A stretch of 64,000 nucleotides of DNA from Ceratothoa steindachneri (lineage: Eukaryota; Arthropoda; Malacostraca; Isopoda; Cymothoidae). The notes below the pieces were generated by a model. That model was not told where the DNA came from. It did no database searches and worked only from the letters and a program-made list of their open reading frames with translations. The position numbers were made by a program, and so were the translations under genes. Shown piece after piece: positions 46,849 through 59,155 of the stretch; the first letter of the stretch is position 1, and every line of letters starts with the position of its first letter. The stretch covers positions 161,004,048-161,068,047 of the forward strand of contig OZ018322.1 in assembly GCA_963969495.1 (NCBI GenBank). The letters run 5' to 3'.

Positions 46849-47830
46849 TATGGTTCAAATGAGGATGATCTAGTAATTACAGGAGATACTGTGCAAGAGG
46901 CAACAGAAAGGATTGACGAATGGAACGAAGACGAATGAAAATAAATGTAGAGAAATTCAAGGCTAGTATTACAAGCAAAGAACCAACTAAGAGAAGGAAC
47001 ACGGGAAGGCATCCATGTAGTTGCTGCGGAAAAGGAGTGGGGATAAATTCTGCACTATGTACAGACTGCAAGATATAGTGTCATAAGAGATAATCTGGTC
47101 TCCTCCAGGATGTCTGACATGCAGGTCACCACTTTGTGTGCCTCTCATGTGTACAGCAAAGAGTGGGGCAGATGTCGTGGAACACAGATTGCTGTTGGAT
47201 GGGGGTGGGATAGAAGTAGTGCATGAATTTTATTATCAACGTGATATGCAGAGTAATAATACAAACACTGGAAGAGCAGTTAGGACAAGAATTGTGGGTG
47301 GGTGGAACAAATAGAGAGAGCTAGCCAGTCTTATTATAAATGGACACATCCCACTTAGTAGCAGGGCAAACGTCTTTCGGACATGTGTCAGAACTCTCAT
47401 GACATACACTTTCAGAGAAATGATCACTTACCCAACACCTAGAGAAGCTCCTGCGCAACAGTCAGTGTAGAATGTTAAGTTATATAACACATATCAGGTG
47501 GAAGGACAGAATATCAAATGAAAGAGTGCTACAGATGGTTGGACTGGAAGACATTGTGAATAAGCTAAGCAGAAAAAGGTTGAGATGGTATGGCCATATA
47601 AGAAGAAAAGAGTAGGGGCACATATTGATGAGAGCTTTTGAAATGGATGTGCTGGGAAGATGAGCTAGACGCCGACCGTAGAATAACTGGTGGAAATGTG
47701 TAGACGAACACCTGAGAAGATGGGATATTGATGAAGGGACCATCATTTGGCAGAGATTAGTAGAGGAGACTCATAAAACTTCCAACTACACAATAGGGAA
47801 AGGACGGACGCTAAACGAATATGATGAAGA
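46849..47830 (+). pseudogene. Non-LTR RT, palm-to-C-terminus fragment with C-terminal zinc motif
   Basis: The plus strand starts at the palm: EDDLVITGDTVQEATERIDE, with Glu in place of the Ala of ADD. A Cys motif follows: HPCSCCGKGVGINSALCTDC (frame-shifted, near 46990-47070), then WCHKR. The C-terminal part is FRTCVRTLMT near 47385, KRLRWYGHIRR near 47575 and TIIWQRLVEETHK near 47740. The internal Cys segment after the palm is typical of one LINE group with RPKKTW-type C-termini. Numerous frameshifts; no upstream RT domains are found. Confidence 0.7.
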
Positions 47831-48599
47831 TGATATGGTTCAAATCACATTAAAATAGTTAGCCTACGTAGCCATATGTGTTTATTTGGTCATAAATACG
47901 AGAAGATAAACCTTATTAGAATCCACTTATCCTGAAATTAATGAGGGCATCTCTGCCCAAAACTCTTAGAATAGATTGTTTTAAATCAATTCAAGTTACA
48001 TATATGGAAGGGACATACGATTCAATTCTCCTATAATTGGTTAACTGATCGGGAAAAAAACATTTATTCGGTCTTAAGGAAGAGATTATAAACCTATTAG
48101 ATCCCCACATATTAACACCAATACTTAAACAATTGCTGATGCAAAATTTAAATTTAGCTTTTACAATCCGCATCACTACCAAAAGAACCAATAGAAATTT
48201 AGCAATAAATACCAAACTCTAAAAAGCGAAAATGTTACTTTACTGTTACTAAGCTGAGTGCTTAATTCATTAAGAAAATTAAAAATAGATTCATTATACG
48301 TGATCAAAATTTAAATACGTTGGAAGATATGTCATTGGAAGAAAGGCTATGTTATTTTGTTCATTTGATTTTCCATGTTAATCTAGTTTTGTTTTTATTA
48401 AGGATTTACTGAAGTAGGGTTTAGGAGCCTAACTATCAAGTACCTACTAAGGCAAAGGTGGCTGTAATCACGCTGCAGCCTAATACTAGGCTAAATTAAA
48501 ATAAACATACAAAAGGTATATAACAAAAATACAAGAAAAAAACAAAATAAAAGGCAAGGAAAAAGCAAAAAAGAAACAAACTAAGCAAAACTGCCAGAA
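47831..48599. other. No recognised feature
   Basis: AT-rich sequence; minus frames 47991-48215 and 48496-48678 have no domain. An A-rich stretch at 48500-48580 precedes the next LINE fragment. Confidence 0.5.
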
Positions 48600-49960
48600 G
48601 AGGAAGAAAGCACGATCTGGCATCGGGACGAGGCCTGCCTTTTCCGACGCGGAGGATCTTGCGTATGATCACATTCATTCTAAGTTACTGAAAGAAAGTG
48701 TGGAAATCAACACAGCAGCTGTGTCAGAATATATGAGACCATTGGATTTTGGAGAACTATCAAATGATTGAAAAATAACGAATGTAGTTTCCATATTTAA
48801 TATGAGGAGTAAAGAGGACCCGAATAATTTTAACTAGTTTTTTTAAATTCCAAACCTTGTAAATCTTGATAACGTAGTTAAAAGAACATGTATATATAGA
48901 TAGGTTAATTAACGATGTTCAGCATGGATTTAGAACAGGTAGATCATGTTTTAGAAATTTATTAGAATTTATGGATGATGTGACAAATAATTGGATAAAG
49001 GAGATAATGTTGATGTAATTTACTTAGATTTGAGCAGAGCCCTTACGAGATATTACATAGGGGACTGGATAATACATAAATTAAAAATTCTTGAGTTATG
49101 TGGGTCGATATTGGAGAGAGGAGTGGCTGAATGATAAGAAGCAGAAAGTAGTGTTAAATGGAGCAAACTCACAGTATAAGTATGTTGCGATGAGGTATAT
49201 TAGCAATCATTTATTGGTCCGATATTATTTTCAATCTTTATAAATAACTCTGAAGAAGCTTGTAATATCGAGGTGACAACTTTTTCACATGAAACCAAAT
49301 TGGTAGATTCCGTAAAACAATTTGAGGGCAAGATTAATGTGCAGACTGACTTAAACAAGTTAATTTCTTGGCTAGATAAGTGGATGTGGATTGAGTTAAC
49401 TTACTAGAGGATGAAAAGAACTTAGGATTAGTAAAATATAGGTCAATGAGTATTTCTAGACAGAGTATTGATGCCAAAATTAAAGCAATTACAAAGTTGA
49501 GCTTCACGAAGAGAAATTTTAGTTACAAGAATAAGGAGTTTCTTAAACTCTATAACTCGTATGTTTGCTCATATCTTAAGTATTGTAAGAGAAAATGGTT
49601 CCCCAAATTTTATACATGATATCAAAATGCTAGATTGAGTGCAAAGGCGGGCAACAATGAATATACCTTCCATGATGCAGCTTGAATATATAGATCGAAG
49701 GAGGGTATTAAATGTGTTCTTTAAAATAAGGTGAGTGAGAGGAGATATAATTGAGCATTTCCAAGATTTTTCTGGAGTGAATAAGATGGATATTGGAAAG
49801 TTCTTGTATTCCAAAAATAGAAATATAACTAGACGCCACTATTTTAAATTTATAAAACTAGGATGCAGCCTAGATGTAAGAATATATATTTCGATAATTG
49901 ATTTTTTTTACCAAAAGATGTATTATAGAAATCTAAAATTTTCAAACGTAGTTCGGGCAA
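48600..49960 (+). pseudogene. CR1-like LINE family 2, plus-strand copy, RT to C-terminus
   Basis: Fragments in order: HIHSKLLKESVEIN (48675), LDFGELSND, QHGFRTGRSCFRNLLEF in mixed frames (48910-48970), DKGDNVDVIYLDLSRAL (48995-49042), QKVVLNGANSQYKY (49142), a palm region without a clear ADD, DEKNLGLVKYRSMSISRQSI (about 49415) and FSYKNKEFLKLYNSYV (about 49515). The minus-strand sequence 61755-63262 is the same family and aligns at nucleotide level. No ORF survives. Confidence 0.75.
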
Positions 49961-51099
49961 ATATTACCTCCATGTGGCCATCACCTCCACAAGGCATTAC
50001 ATATCGTATTCGAGGGACCTTTCGTTATAGTCGTGTCTGATCGGCGAACCTACCTTCATTGGGGCAGAGAAGGTGGTAGTGACAGAAACTCCGACCCTCC
50101 GCGATGCCAAGATGAATGATTACAGGCCTGCAAAGGACACGGTCCATTTTCCCTTGCCCACTTAATGGCGTTGGCCATATCTGGTCCTCCGCCCCTCGGA
50201 GCTTAGGATTTTGCCCTTCCTGCCTACTCTCTTGGCATTTCCCTTTGATAGCATAGTGGGACTGCAATTTGTTGAAAGATGGACTGCGCCATAGACGACT
50301 CCAGAGAAGCGCTACATCATTTACAGAGGTAGAGCTAATTAAGAGCGACTCCAAAGTCAGCAAAGGGAAAAACCCCATTTGCCTCAATATGATGGTGAGA
50401 GTCAATCTTCTCCACTAGTTGAATAGGTTCCGTGATTTTCCTCATCCTCACCGACACCTAGGAGTAAAATGAAGAGTTCGGAGGCGGATCTCTTTGCCCC
50501 TGCAGTCACCCACTATTGCTCTCTATTGTCACCATAATCGAAGAAAAGAGGATAAAAGCAGGCCTCATGAAAATTAGATACTATGACCTCCCTATGACTT
50601 CCAGAATATGACACTTAGACATAATTTGTACCGGTCCGGCATTGGTGAGCTTTGCCTGTCCGGCTCGCCATTTAGGCGGACTTGTTCTGAAATTTTGACC
50701 ATAGAGGATGGTGCTGGCGTAGTCACCATATATCTGTACTGGAGGAAGGTAAGCAAAATCGAGGGTCCAGCCTACTCAGTCTCTAAAACTTGCCGCAGCC
50801 AGCGGGTTTTCCAACCTCACAGCAAGTAGGGACCTCAACGTATACAATGCCACTTGACTAAGGCTCAAAGAGGACGAAAGTGCGCCGGGCAGTATGAACC
50901 TCTGTGGATAGGAGAGCAAGTGTTGAAAGGGATAGGCGAGTCCATTAAAGAGTACAGAATGATCACTCATTATTATAATACCTTGATCCTTGGTAATTCC
51001 AGGATGGCATGCAGTCCACAATGGCTACCGGACCAAACTCGGTACAGGTGGAAACACTCCTCCTTGTGCAAAGTGCGGGGAGAAAACGTTGAGTGGAGA
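49961..51099. other. Unassigned GC-richer block
   Basis: From about 50025 to 51100 the base composition is noticeably more GC-rich than its surroundings, with sharp edges: a LINE tail on the left and an AAT microsatellite on the right. The minus frame 50025-50405 (126 residues) and plus frames near 50608-51135 show no family I recognise. One frame near 51000-51090 has PPCAKCGEKTLSGEP, a lone C-x2-C. It is probably part of an unrecognised mobile element. Confidence 0.35.
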
Positions 51100-51415
51100 G
51101 CCATAATGATAATAATAAATAATACTTATAAATAATAGTTGATAATAATAAATAATATTAATAACTTATAAAAATAATTTTAATACTTATTATAATAAAT
51201 AATTATAATGCATAATAATAAGTAATGATAAATAGTAATAGTATATCATAATAAATACTAATAAAATTGATAGTAATAGATAATAAAATAAATAATATTG
51301 TTAAATAATAAATGATAATAATAACATACTACTAATAATAATTAATACTAATTATAATAAATAATTATAGTACATACATTATACTACTAAATACTAATAT
51401 CATACTAATATCACT
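51100..51415 (+). repeat. (AAT)n-type degenerate microsatellite
   Basis: About 315 bp of AATAATAAT, ATAATTATAAT and TAATACTAATA words. It abuts the truncated 3' end of the hAT pseudogene. Confidence 0.9.
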
Positions 51416-51419
51416 CACA

Positions 51420-51752
51420 TCAAAAGGATTTCTTACCCATTGATATTGGTACTATTCAAATCTGGAAAGTACATCTGCAAGCTTTCCAAGAGGCCGGTCA
51501 GGTGATCTCTTATGTCTCTGTTTTAATGTGGTTGAGGATATCTGAAGAATTCAGGTTATCGAAGAAGTCATCCAATATACGAAATTGTGAAAAAATTCTA
51601 TTTCCAATATGTCTGACCCTGAGTTGCAATTTCCAATAAAATGAAGCAATTTTTAACCGAAGTTAGAGCAATGTGGTATGTCTGCCTTGAACTTTTAAAT
51701 TGCCTACATTCACCTTTCCCAAAATATAAGCTTGGTAACACAAACATGTGAC
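51420..51752 (-). pseudogene. hAT transposase (ZBED5-like), C-terminal part beyond the insertion
   Basis: On the minus strand from 51752 downward: QAYILGKVNVGNLKVQGRHT, then TLL, KIASFYWKL, VRHIGNRIFSQFRILDDFFD, DILNHIKTET and a terminal MGKKSF. This is the text that normally follows the KLAYLADIF point in ZBED5/FAM200-like hAT proteins. It continues directly from the minus-strand piece at 54085-54936. The dimerisation domain is missing; the sequence stops at the AAT microsatellite. Confidence 0.75.
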
Positions 51753-54084
51753 CCATAACACTAGCCAACAAATTTTAACTTTGTCTCTGCTACTTGGCTA
51801 AATGTTGTTGCAACTAACTAGTTTTGGTGCATTATTTTAAATCTATACTTAGCTTTGTTCTAGCACGACAGGTTGCTGATTTTTGCAACTAGGATATATA
51901 GGTCTCATTGTTACCTTAGATTAATCAATGATATAATTATTACGAGTTTGAGAAGAATGAGACGTTCCTGGGCAAAGATTTGGAATCGGGACACTCTATT
52001 TGAAATTATATACCTTCTTTTGCAGACCCACACAAGATATGTATTACATATAAAAGAGGTAGTATTCACCTAACTATAATTTTTTTCAAAAATGTTCGAG
52101 ACTCTAGCTCTTGCGCTTGTACGAAGAAATAGGACCCTCCCGTTGCAGGAACCAACAGTAGTTAACAATCATGTTTACGTTGAAGTGGCCTTGATACCTG
52201 CTTTACATCATTCCTATACCTCAGTGGAGCCTTTCCCCATGTTGGTTACTAATATCATCAATATTAGCTGGAAAGCAATCGAGATGCAAATGCAAGAAAT
52301 GTATCTTAAGAGACATCCCACGCACCATGCGTTGATAGGCTTTTAGCAACTTGTCCACTAGTTCTTCATAGTTTTCAGCCCTATGATTACCAAGGAAGTT
52401 CTGCACTGCATGGACAAATGAATCCCATGCTGCCAAATCAATTGGAGATAGTTAATTTCTTAAATTCCTGTCACGTAACAATTCTCTGATTACCGGCCCT
52501 ACAAACTGCCAGTTTTAAGTTTAGCATCGGTTTTTTTTGCTCCAAATTACTCTTTGAGATTTTGAGATCCATCCGAATTATGAGCCATTGTTTTAACAGA
52601 ATTCGGGATAAGGCTAAGTTTGATATGAAGTCGTGGAAGGTAGATCTTCTCTAGATGTACCAAAAGGATGTGCTCCACATTGTATCGGACACCTATGCGT
52701 GGTTCTCTTTTGGGCCACTTTTTAACAAAATAATGCTTATTGTAGTCACGGCTCTTCCATGGGGATCAAAAGCACATATTCCTGGTATATCTGCAGTCGA
52801 AGAAGTAAAGGGATTACCTTTAGATCACCAAAGATATTTCACTTATGATGCGAGTAATGAACACCTTTCAAAATAAATTTCTTTGAGTCATATGTCTCTA
52901 TCATCCCAACAATAAGTGCGACAGGAATTGAAGGTTTTTTGTTACCATGGTGTAGTCTCCATTCATCAGGTAAATGCTCGTTTCCTAGCTGATACATGAA
53001 GCCATTAACATCAGTACAGAAACAAGTACCATCTTCTTCTTTATAGAAGGCAGCTAAGGCCTCATGGCGTTTACGGAAAGTGAATATTTTTGCACCCTCC
53101 TGTAGAAGATTCCATTGCTGTATTTCGAGCCCAAGAGTTCTGCGTTCTCCTTTGACAATAACAAATCCCTCACTAAATCATTCATTCTTTCTTAATTTAT
53201 CAACTGGATCTTCTTTTTCTTAGAATCATCCTCATACATTTCATCATCATTTTTACCATCCAATTCAGGCAATAAATCATCTTATTTAACTGCACTAGCT
53301 AATGGAGAAACTGTGATGGCATTTCCATATTATGGGAGACTGGTTTTATTGTTGACTTACAATCTAGATATACAATTTTTAACTTGTTCTTTTTTGAGAA
53401 TCCAGCAATATTTGTCATACAAAAGTAGCAATCAAAATATAATTTGTTGGGCCACGCCTCACCATTAGTACAGCAAAAGGCATACCTTTCCGTTTTCCAT
53501 TTAACTACTGTGTGGGCCACGTATAACACACAGTAAAAGATTTGTGAGGTGCCATGGCTTCTCTTAGTCCCCAACTTTACATGAAAAATAATAATTGTAT
53601 GCAGTTTTGACTCTTTTAGCTAAATTCTTCTGCTGGTTGCTTGTAGTAATCTTCCACAGATATAACAAAAGTTGTCTTGGCTATTTATACATAAGGGCGA
53701 ATTCATATTTTCAACTTAGTTTGTATATAGCCTGTTATATACATTTGTACAATCTTATTTCATTTATAAATTAATTGAGAGATAAATCTGAAAGAAAAAG
53801 GCAATTAATCACTATGTACATACCGTATACATACTAGTACAATGGCTAAATTTAACAACGTGATAAAGCAGGAGTGTAACGCAGGAATCAACCACACACA
53901 ACACATCTCTCAGTACGGTAGCCGAAGCACACTGCCCATATGTGTAACTAAAAAGTATGTGTGTAACTCAGGAATCATATGTGCTAGAACAATTCTGATT
54001 ACAGATACGGAATCAGCATACTCGATTTAGTATAAATCACAAGCTAATAATCAAGTAGCAAAATCATTGTTGACTAGTGTATAA
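51753..54084 (-). mobile_element. Family X TIR element, copy C (about 2.3 kb), inserted in hAT
   Basis: It aligns with copy A over its whole length in opposite orientation, including 5' and 3' non-coding parts. The termini are CCATAACACTAGCCAACAAA on the left (51753) and, inverted, TATACACTAGTCAACAATGA on the right (near 54084). The hAT protein ends at FNDELY on one side and resumes at QAYILGKVN on the other. An exact target duplication is not visible, perhaps because of decay. Confidence 0.8.
52080..53680 (-). pseudogene. Family X protein, copy C
   Basis: In minus order: NFCYICGR near 53670, a VVKW block, then FDCYFCMTNIAGFSKKNKLK (53440-53380) with a C-x2-C. FCTDVNGFMYQLGNEHLPDE follows near 53020-52965, then SIPVALIVGMIETYDS, YSHHKWNIFGDLKVIPLLL, and GPVIRELLRD. 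An open stretch at 52436-52221 has LAAWDSFVHAVQNFLGNHRA (next NYEELVDKLLKAY), MSLKIHFLHLHLDCFPANI and HGERLH. YRKS-like RYQGHF and YCWFLQREG end it near 52120. Stops and frameshifts are frequent. The HFLH-x-HLD, D-x-HGER-H block is the best-conserved part and could be an active or metal site (inference). Confidence 0.7.
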
Positions 54085-54936
54085 TTCATCGTTAAACAGA
54101 TCTGCGAAGGATGATTCTTTCTCTTGCAGAAATATATGAAGTAATTCAGGGAGCTCAGCAACACGAACAAGGAATTTTCCACGTGAGAGCCAGCGATTTC
54201 AGTATGATACAGTAAATGTTCATAATGAGCTCCCATTTCTTCCCACAGCTCTTTGAATATGCGACTGTTAAAACTTTTGATTTGACGAAATTTATAATCT
54301 TCATCACGTCATCTAAAACAACCTTGATGGACTCGAGCAGGCCGCTGAAGCCAAGGCATAACGATGAATGACACAGTGCACAACCTCGATATTTTGGTTC
54401 TTTTTAATCAACAAGCTATGGAATCCTTTGCTCTTGCTAGACCTGCCTTTCTCAGGAACCCGTCCATTGTTTCGAAAATATTTGCATCTTTTTTAGTTAT
54501 CGGCAATTTTTCACATAGTAAGATTTCCTTCTTGATACTACCCTCATGAACATATCTAATGGACGCAATCAAAATGGCAAAACATCCGTACTTTCATTAA
54601 ACTGCATTAAAAATCTTGGATAGTTGTTGTGATGCAAGTCCAGTCTTTCCAAACTTTACAGCCTGCAGAATTAATTGACTTTTGTTGAAAAAATGTGATA
54701 CTCTGGAAGACACTTCTAGAATGACACTTCATCAGATGTTCATTCAGATTTCCTGGTTTCAGACTTTCATTGATGAGAACTTTGCAGCACACGAAAGATT
54801 GTGGGCGATCTCCAAAATAATCAGGCATATTCACGAAGCCATACTGTAAAAATGCCTCATCGTAGGTTTGTTTGCGTGCGAATTTACTTGCCATCCTATG
54901 AAAAACACAAGCATGATAGGCAAGAAACAAAAGCAT
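54085..54936 (-). pseudogene. hAT transposase (ZBED5/FAM200-like), N-terminal part
   Basis: Start MASKFARKQTYDEAFLQYGF at 54894, then a BED-like finger (SFVCCKVLINESLKPGNLNE, HLMKCH), as in ZBED5-type proteins. After a stop at 54607: NNGRVPEKGRSSKSKGFHSL, HCVIHRYALA, EIAGSHVENSLF/WLSRGKFLVRVAEL in two frames, and ESSFADLFNDELY. The frame then meets family X copy C and resumes at 51752. Many hAT proteins of this group are domesticated, but this copy has several stops and frameshifts. Confidence 0.8.
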
Positions 54937-55654
54937 AAGCAGAAAATAATAATATAAATAATAATAGGAAATACAAATAGTGATAATAAAAACAAAATAA
55001 AATATAAATTAATTAAAATACTCCCCTGATTAACTCTTGCCACCATCAATTCTGTGTGAGGCTAAGCTGTGGGGATAGACCCAGCTGGGTGATATATTAA
55101 AATTATGCAAGGAATTAATGAATGATCATTTATCATTATTTATTTAAATAAAGTCATTAGATTTGTAAATAAATTAAGCCGACGTCCAATTGATAGCGTG
55201 ACTGTTTTCTTAAAAATGGAACAAGAAATCACTACTGCTATTTCTCTTCCTAATGTTGTATTTATGCGATATCTGGTGTGTTTCAGTGGGATAGTACCCT
55301 TGTACTCTGGTGGTTGCCCTTCTACTTTTTAGAGTGATTTAGATGATATTGGTTCCCATACTGGCACCCAGCGCTCACCTGTGACTCCAAGAAGCTGGCG
55401 TGTTATGCCTAGCGGTTACATCCCTGCCACCTGCGTAGCAAGCAGGCTAAACCAGGTGAGGGTATCTGTAAGGAAATCCTTCACTCAGTGATAATAACCC
55501 CACCCGAACTCTGGGTTACGCATGATTGGGATAGGTCTACGGGAGGACAACCCTGAATGAAAAAGCTGTGAGTATGGTTTCACGTTGGGTGGCTTTCGAC
55601 AAACAGGATGTCCGGCAGACCTCTGCAACCGCTCACAAACGATGGTCGCCCTCA
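54937..55654. other. No gene; includes first of two 55-bp direct repeats and a GC-richer leader
   Basis: Positions 55030-55084 recur at 55655-55709. Between them, 55330-55650 is GC-richer, with several CTGCC and GGTTAC words. It looks like LINE 5' untranslated sequence, so the block may be a second truncated LINE leader. Confidence 0.4.
55030..55084 (+). repeat. 55-bp direct repeat, copy 1
   Basis: Starts TTAACTCTTGCCACCATCA and ends GGGGATAGACCCAG. It matches 55655-55709 with three mismatches by eye. Spacing is 625 bp. Confidence 0.85.
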
Positions 55655-55709
55655 TTAACCCTTGCCACCATCAATTCTGTGTGAGGTTAAGCTGTGGGGA
55701 TAGGCCCAG
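55655..55709 (+). repeat. 55-bp direct repeat, copy 2
   Basis: Starts TTAACCCTTGCCACCATCA and ends GGGGATAGGCCCAG. It lies at the apparent 5' end of the RTE/CFDP2-like LINE that follows, so the repeat may mark LINE starts. Confidence 0.85.
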
Positions 55710-56129
55710 CGCAAGTCCCTCTCCACATTAATCCACTCACTGCGCTAACAAAGCTCCACTCATCTTTTATCATCTCTCATCTCTTTCTTTCATTCATCTC
55801 TTTCACTCACAATCATCCCTTCATTAACCCTTTTCATCTAAAGTCCCTCTGGGACAGGATAAGGTGTAAGTGACAGGCCATGGATTTGGCTGGGATCTGC
55901 AAGCTTGATTCCTGCATGCGGGCAGTGTTGAGGTGATCGCCTCTGGCTGAGTACCGAAAAGGGCTGGCTCAGCTATTGTGTGTCTCAACATATCTGAGCA
56001 GCCGGAAACGGAAGCCTTACTGCTCCCCCAGGAATGGGAAGGACCATTACCAAAACTCCGTTTAAAATAAATGCAGCGTAAAAACAACCTACGCAGAAGA
56101 CCGCGTCTGCCAAGGCATCCCTGACTGTG

Positions 56130-56960
56130 GGCCTAAACTTAAGAAAAGGAAAATAGCACTTAGAGTTGCTGAGTGAAATATCAGAACTTTAGCTAAGGCA
56201 CCTAAACCAGACCTCGACGCAAGAGCAGCTGTTATAGCCCATAAACTAAACAGATCCAATGTTTACATTGTGACACTGGCGAAACGAGATTACCAGGCGA
56301 AGATATTTTAACATAGGTAAGTCAGGGATTTACAGTCTACTGGAAAAGGTTATGATGAATACGAACAGAAAATCCATGGAGTTGGCTTTGCCATACGTAA
56401 CAAATTACTCATCAAAATAACTGAATCGCCAGTAGGCATATGCAGAAGACTGATGACATGGCGTAAACCTTGCAAGGCACCACCTTATCACCCTAATTAG
56501 TGCATATGCTCCGTCACTAAACTCCAGTGAAGAGCAGAATGATGCATTTTATGAATCGCTACCTTCAGCACTAGTCGCAATATCCAAAGAAGACAACATC
56601 CTATTGCTTGAAAATTTCAATTTAAGAGTAGGAAAACAAGCCATCTCTGGCCACAGGATATTAGCAAACATGGAATGTGGAAAATGAACAGTAACTGTCT
56701 CAGACTCCAAACAGTCTATTCAGAGCATAATCTTGTAATCACTAATACTACATTTCAAGTTCCGAACAAATATAAAACTATTTGGACTCACCCACGTTCT
56801 AAGCATGAGTATATAATTGATTTTATAATAACAGGCAGAGTGACCAAAAGGACAATTGCCTTACACGAGTAATGAGAGGTACAGAGTGCTCAACCGATCA
56901 TACTATGTTACTCTGCAAGCTAAATCATATAATACGCCCCCCCAGCTCAGCGCACATGCT
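56130..56960 (+). pseudogene. LINE AP-endonuclease domain (CFDP2-like)
   Basis: Mixed plus frames: IALRVAE-NIRTLAKAPKPD, AAVIAHKLNRSNVYIVTLAK, VGFAIRNKLLIKI, then after frameshifts a decayed LISAYAPS near 56500 and LENFNLRVGKQ in place of LGDFNARVG near 56610. The open piece 56675-56872 has LRLQTVYSEHNLVITNTTFQ, WTHPRSKHEYIIDFI. This is the usual end of CFDP2-type endonucleases; the terminal SDH motif reads STDHTMLL near 56890. Confidence 0.7.
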
Positions 56961-57299
56961 CCTCAAAAAAGCTAAATAACAACAGCTTGATAGATCAAGT
57001 AAAACGAAATGCTTACAGAATTTCATTATATGTAAATTTTAAACAAGGCCACAACTCTCTAAATGTGACTGCTAGCGATGTCTGGACCACTCTTCATTCC
57101 ACTCTAAAACAGTGTGTAGAGGAGACTAGGTTTTCAACCTAGACTCTATAAAGACTGGTTTGACGAAAATGCGAAAGACATTCAAATATTGCTGACGCAA
57201 AAGAACGAAGCCCATGATGCCTAGCCCTCAAACCCAAGTTTCACTCATCTAAAGCTAGCATTTGATAATTTAAGAAAGGAAACTCAACTCAAGCTTCGT

Positions 57300-59155
57300 G
57301 ATATGGAAAATGAATGGTGGACCAACCAAGCAAACAAGCTGCAACACCTTGCTGACAATAACAACCAACATGGATTCGACAACGGCCTGAAGAGTATCTA
57401 TGGGCCTGTAAAACGCAATTTAACCCCTGTTAGATCACAAGATGGCAATCTCCTAAAAGACACAACAGCCATTCTAAATCGCTATGGACAGCACTTCCAA
57501 ACTTTGTTAAATCATAGAAGCCCTATAGAGCCAAATCTTTTAGATTCAATTTCTCAGGTACCCCTAGCAATGAAGATGGAAGAACTGTCCACTTATGAAA
57601 AAACTTTTGACGCCATAAAATCCTTAAAAAATAATAAATCACCTGGCCCAGATGACCGTCACTCTTAACTGTACAAAGAAAGTGGCTATTTCTTGCACTC
57701 AAGATACATGAGCTCATGTTGGTCATCTGGAATACCGAAGAACCTCCTGCTGAATTTTTGAAATCTAACATAGTGTTTGTGTACAAAAATAAGAGTGATC
57801 AAGCACTCTGTGGAAGTAGCAGAGGAATCTCTCTACTGCTAGTGGCCTTCGAAAATTCTGACAATAATTATACTTATCAGATTATGTTGCCAAATATCAG
57901 AGAACACCTTGCCAGAAACATAGTGCGGATTTCGTAATGACAGTAGCACCTGTAACATGATATTCAATGCAAAACAACTACAGGAGAAGTGCAATGAGCA
58001 AAACACAGACCTCTACATAGCTTTAATTGACCTTCAAAATACTTTTGATACAGTTAATATGGAACTATGCATCGTTTTAAAAAAGTTTGGCTCACCTCCA
58101 AAATTCTTCTCAATTCTGAACATACTACACGATCGCATAATAACAACAGTACTTGCCTCAGGAGAAAGATCTGAACCTTTCAGCGTTAAAGTTGTGTCAA
58201 GCAAGGATGTGTCATAGCCCCAGTGTTATTCAACATCTTTATATCTGCTATCACTTACTTAGTCAGAACGCAATTCATCAGGTGGACAGAGCTGCTATCC
58301 AGTACCGACATGATTCTAACCTATTTAATTTAAGAAGATTTCAAGCCTGCACGAAAAATGTGACCAATCATAATCTGGATCTTCAATATGCAGACGACTG
58401 TGCGCCGATTGTAAACAAACCACTTGCTCTACAAAGATCCCTCGATGTGATAGTCGATCTTTACAAAGTAAAGAGTCTAAAAATTAATGACAATAACAGA
58501 GATATTAATGCAACGACAGAATCCAGAACCACGTCTAACTTTCCATATGAACGTTAATGAAATTGAACAGGTCACAAGTTGCAAATATCTGGGAAACATC
58601 CTGTGCGATAAGTATAATATAGATGAAGAGGTCTGCAACAGAATAAATCAAGCCTCTGGAAAACTGCGCATAAGAGTCTTCCAAAACGATAACCTCAGCC
58701 TAAAAACAAAGATAGCAGTCTACACCGCTGTATGTATAACTACTTTACTCTACAGTGCTGAAACATGAACTGCTTATAGAAGGCATATACGACAATTGAA
58801 ATCATTTCATATAAGAAATCTTCAGAAGATTCTCAAGTTAACATGGAGGGACAAAGTTTCCCATGTAGAAATCCTTCGACGCGCCAGCAAAACCTCAATT
58901 GAGACCATACCTACACAAAAACAACTGCGATGGATAGGTATATAATTTGCATGAGTGATGGCAGACTACCTCTACAAATCCTTTATGAACAACTCCCACT
59001 GGGACACTGTAGACAAGATGGGCCAATGAAACGCTATAAAGATCAAATAAATTCAACCCTAATTAAGTGTAATATTGAACCCCTGACTCGGGAATTCAAA
59101 GCTAGTGACCGCAGCATGGAGATCGACGTGTATGCTGGAACTGTCGCACCTTGAA
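57300..59155 (+). pseudogene. LINE reverse transcriptase (RTE/CFDP2-like)
   Basis: Plus-strand pieces: MENEWWTNQANKLQHLADNN and FDNGLKSIYGPVKRNL (57303-57480), LKNNKSPGPDD (57630), then WNTEEPPAEFLKSNIVFVYK, and IALIDLQNTFDTVNMELCIV (58010-58070). KQGCVIAPVLFNIF appears in a shifted frame near 58200. The catalytic LQYADDCAPIV near 58380 is intact. The thumb/C-terminus is VTSCKYLGNILCDKYNIDEE (58571), LKTKIAVYTAVCITTLLYSA, and finally KRYKDQINSTLIKCNIEP and ASDRSMEIDVYAG. At least five frame breaks. Confidence 0.8.

Noticed and set aside
50025..50405. Minus-strand 126-residue frame as a host gene
   Set aside because: No family resemblance; the surrounding block looks like an inserted repeat, so kept only as an unassigned block.
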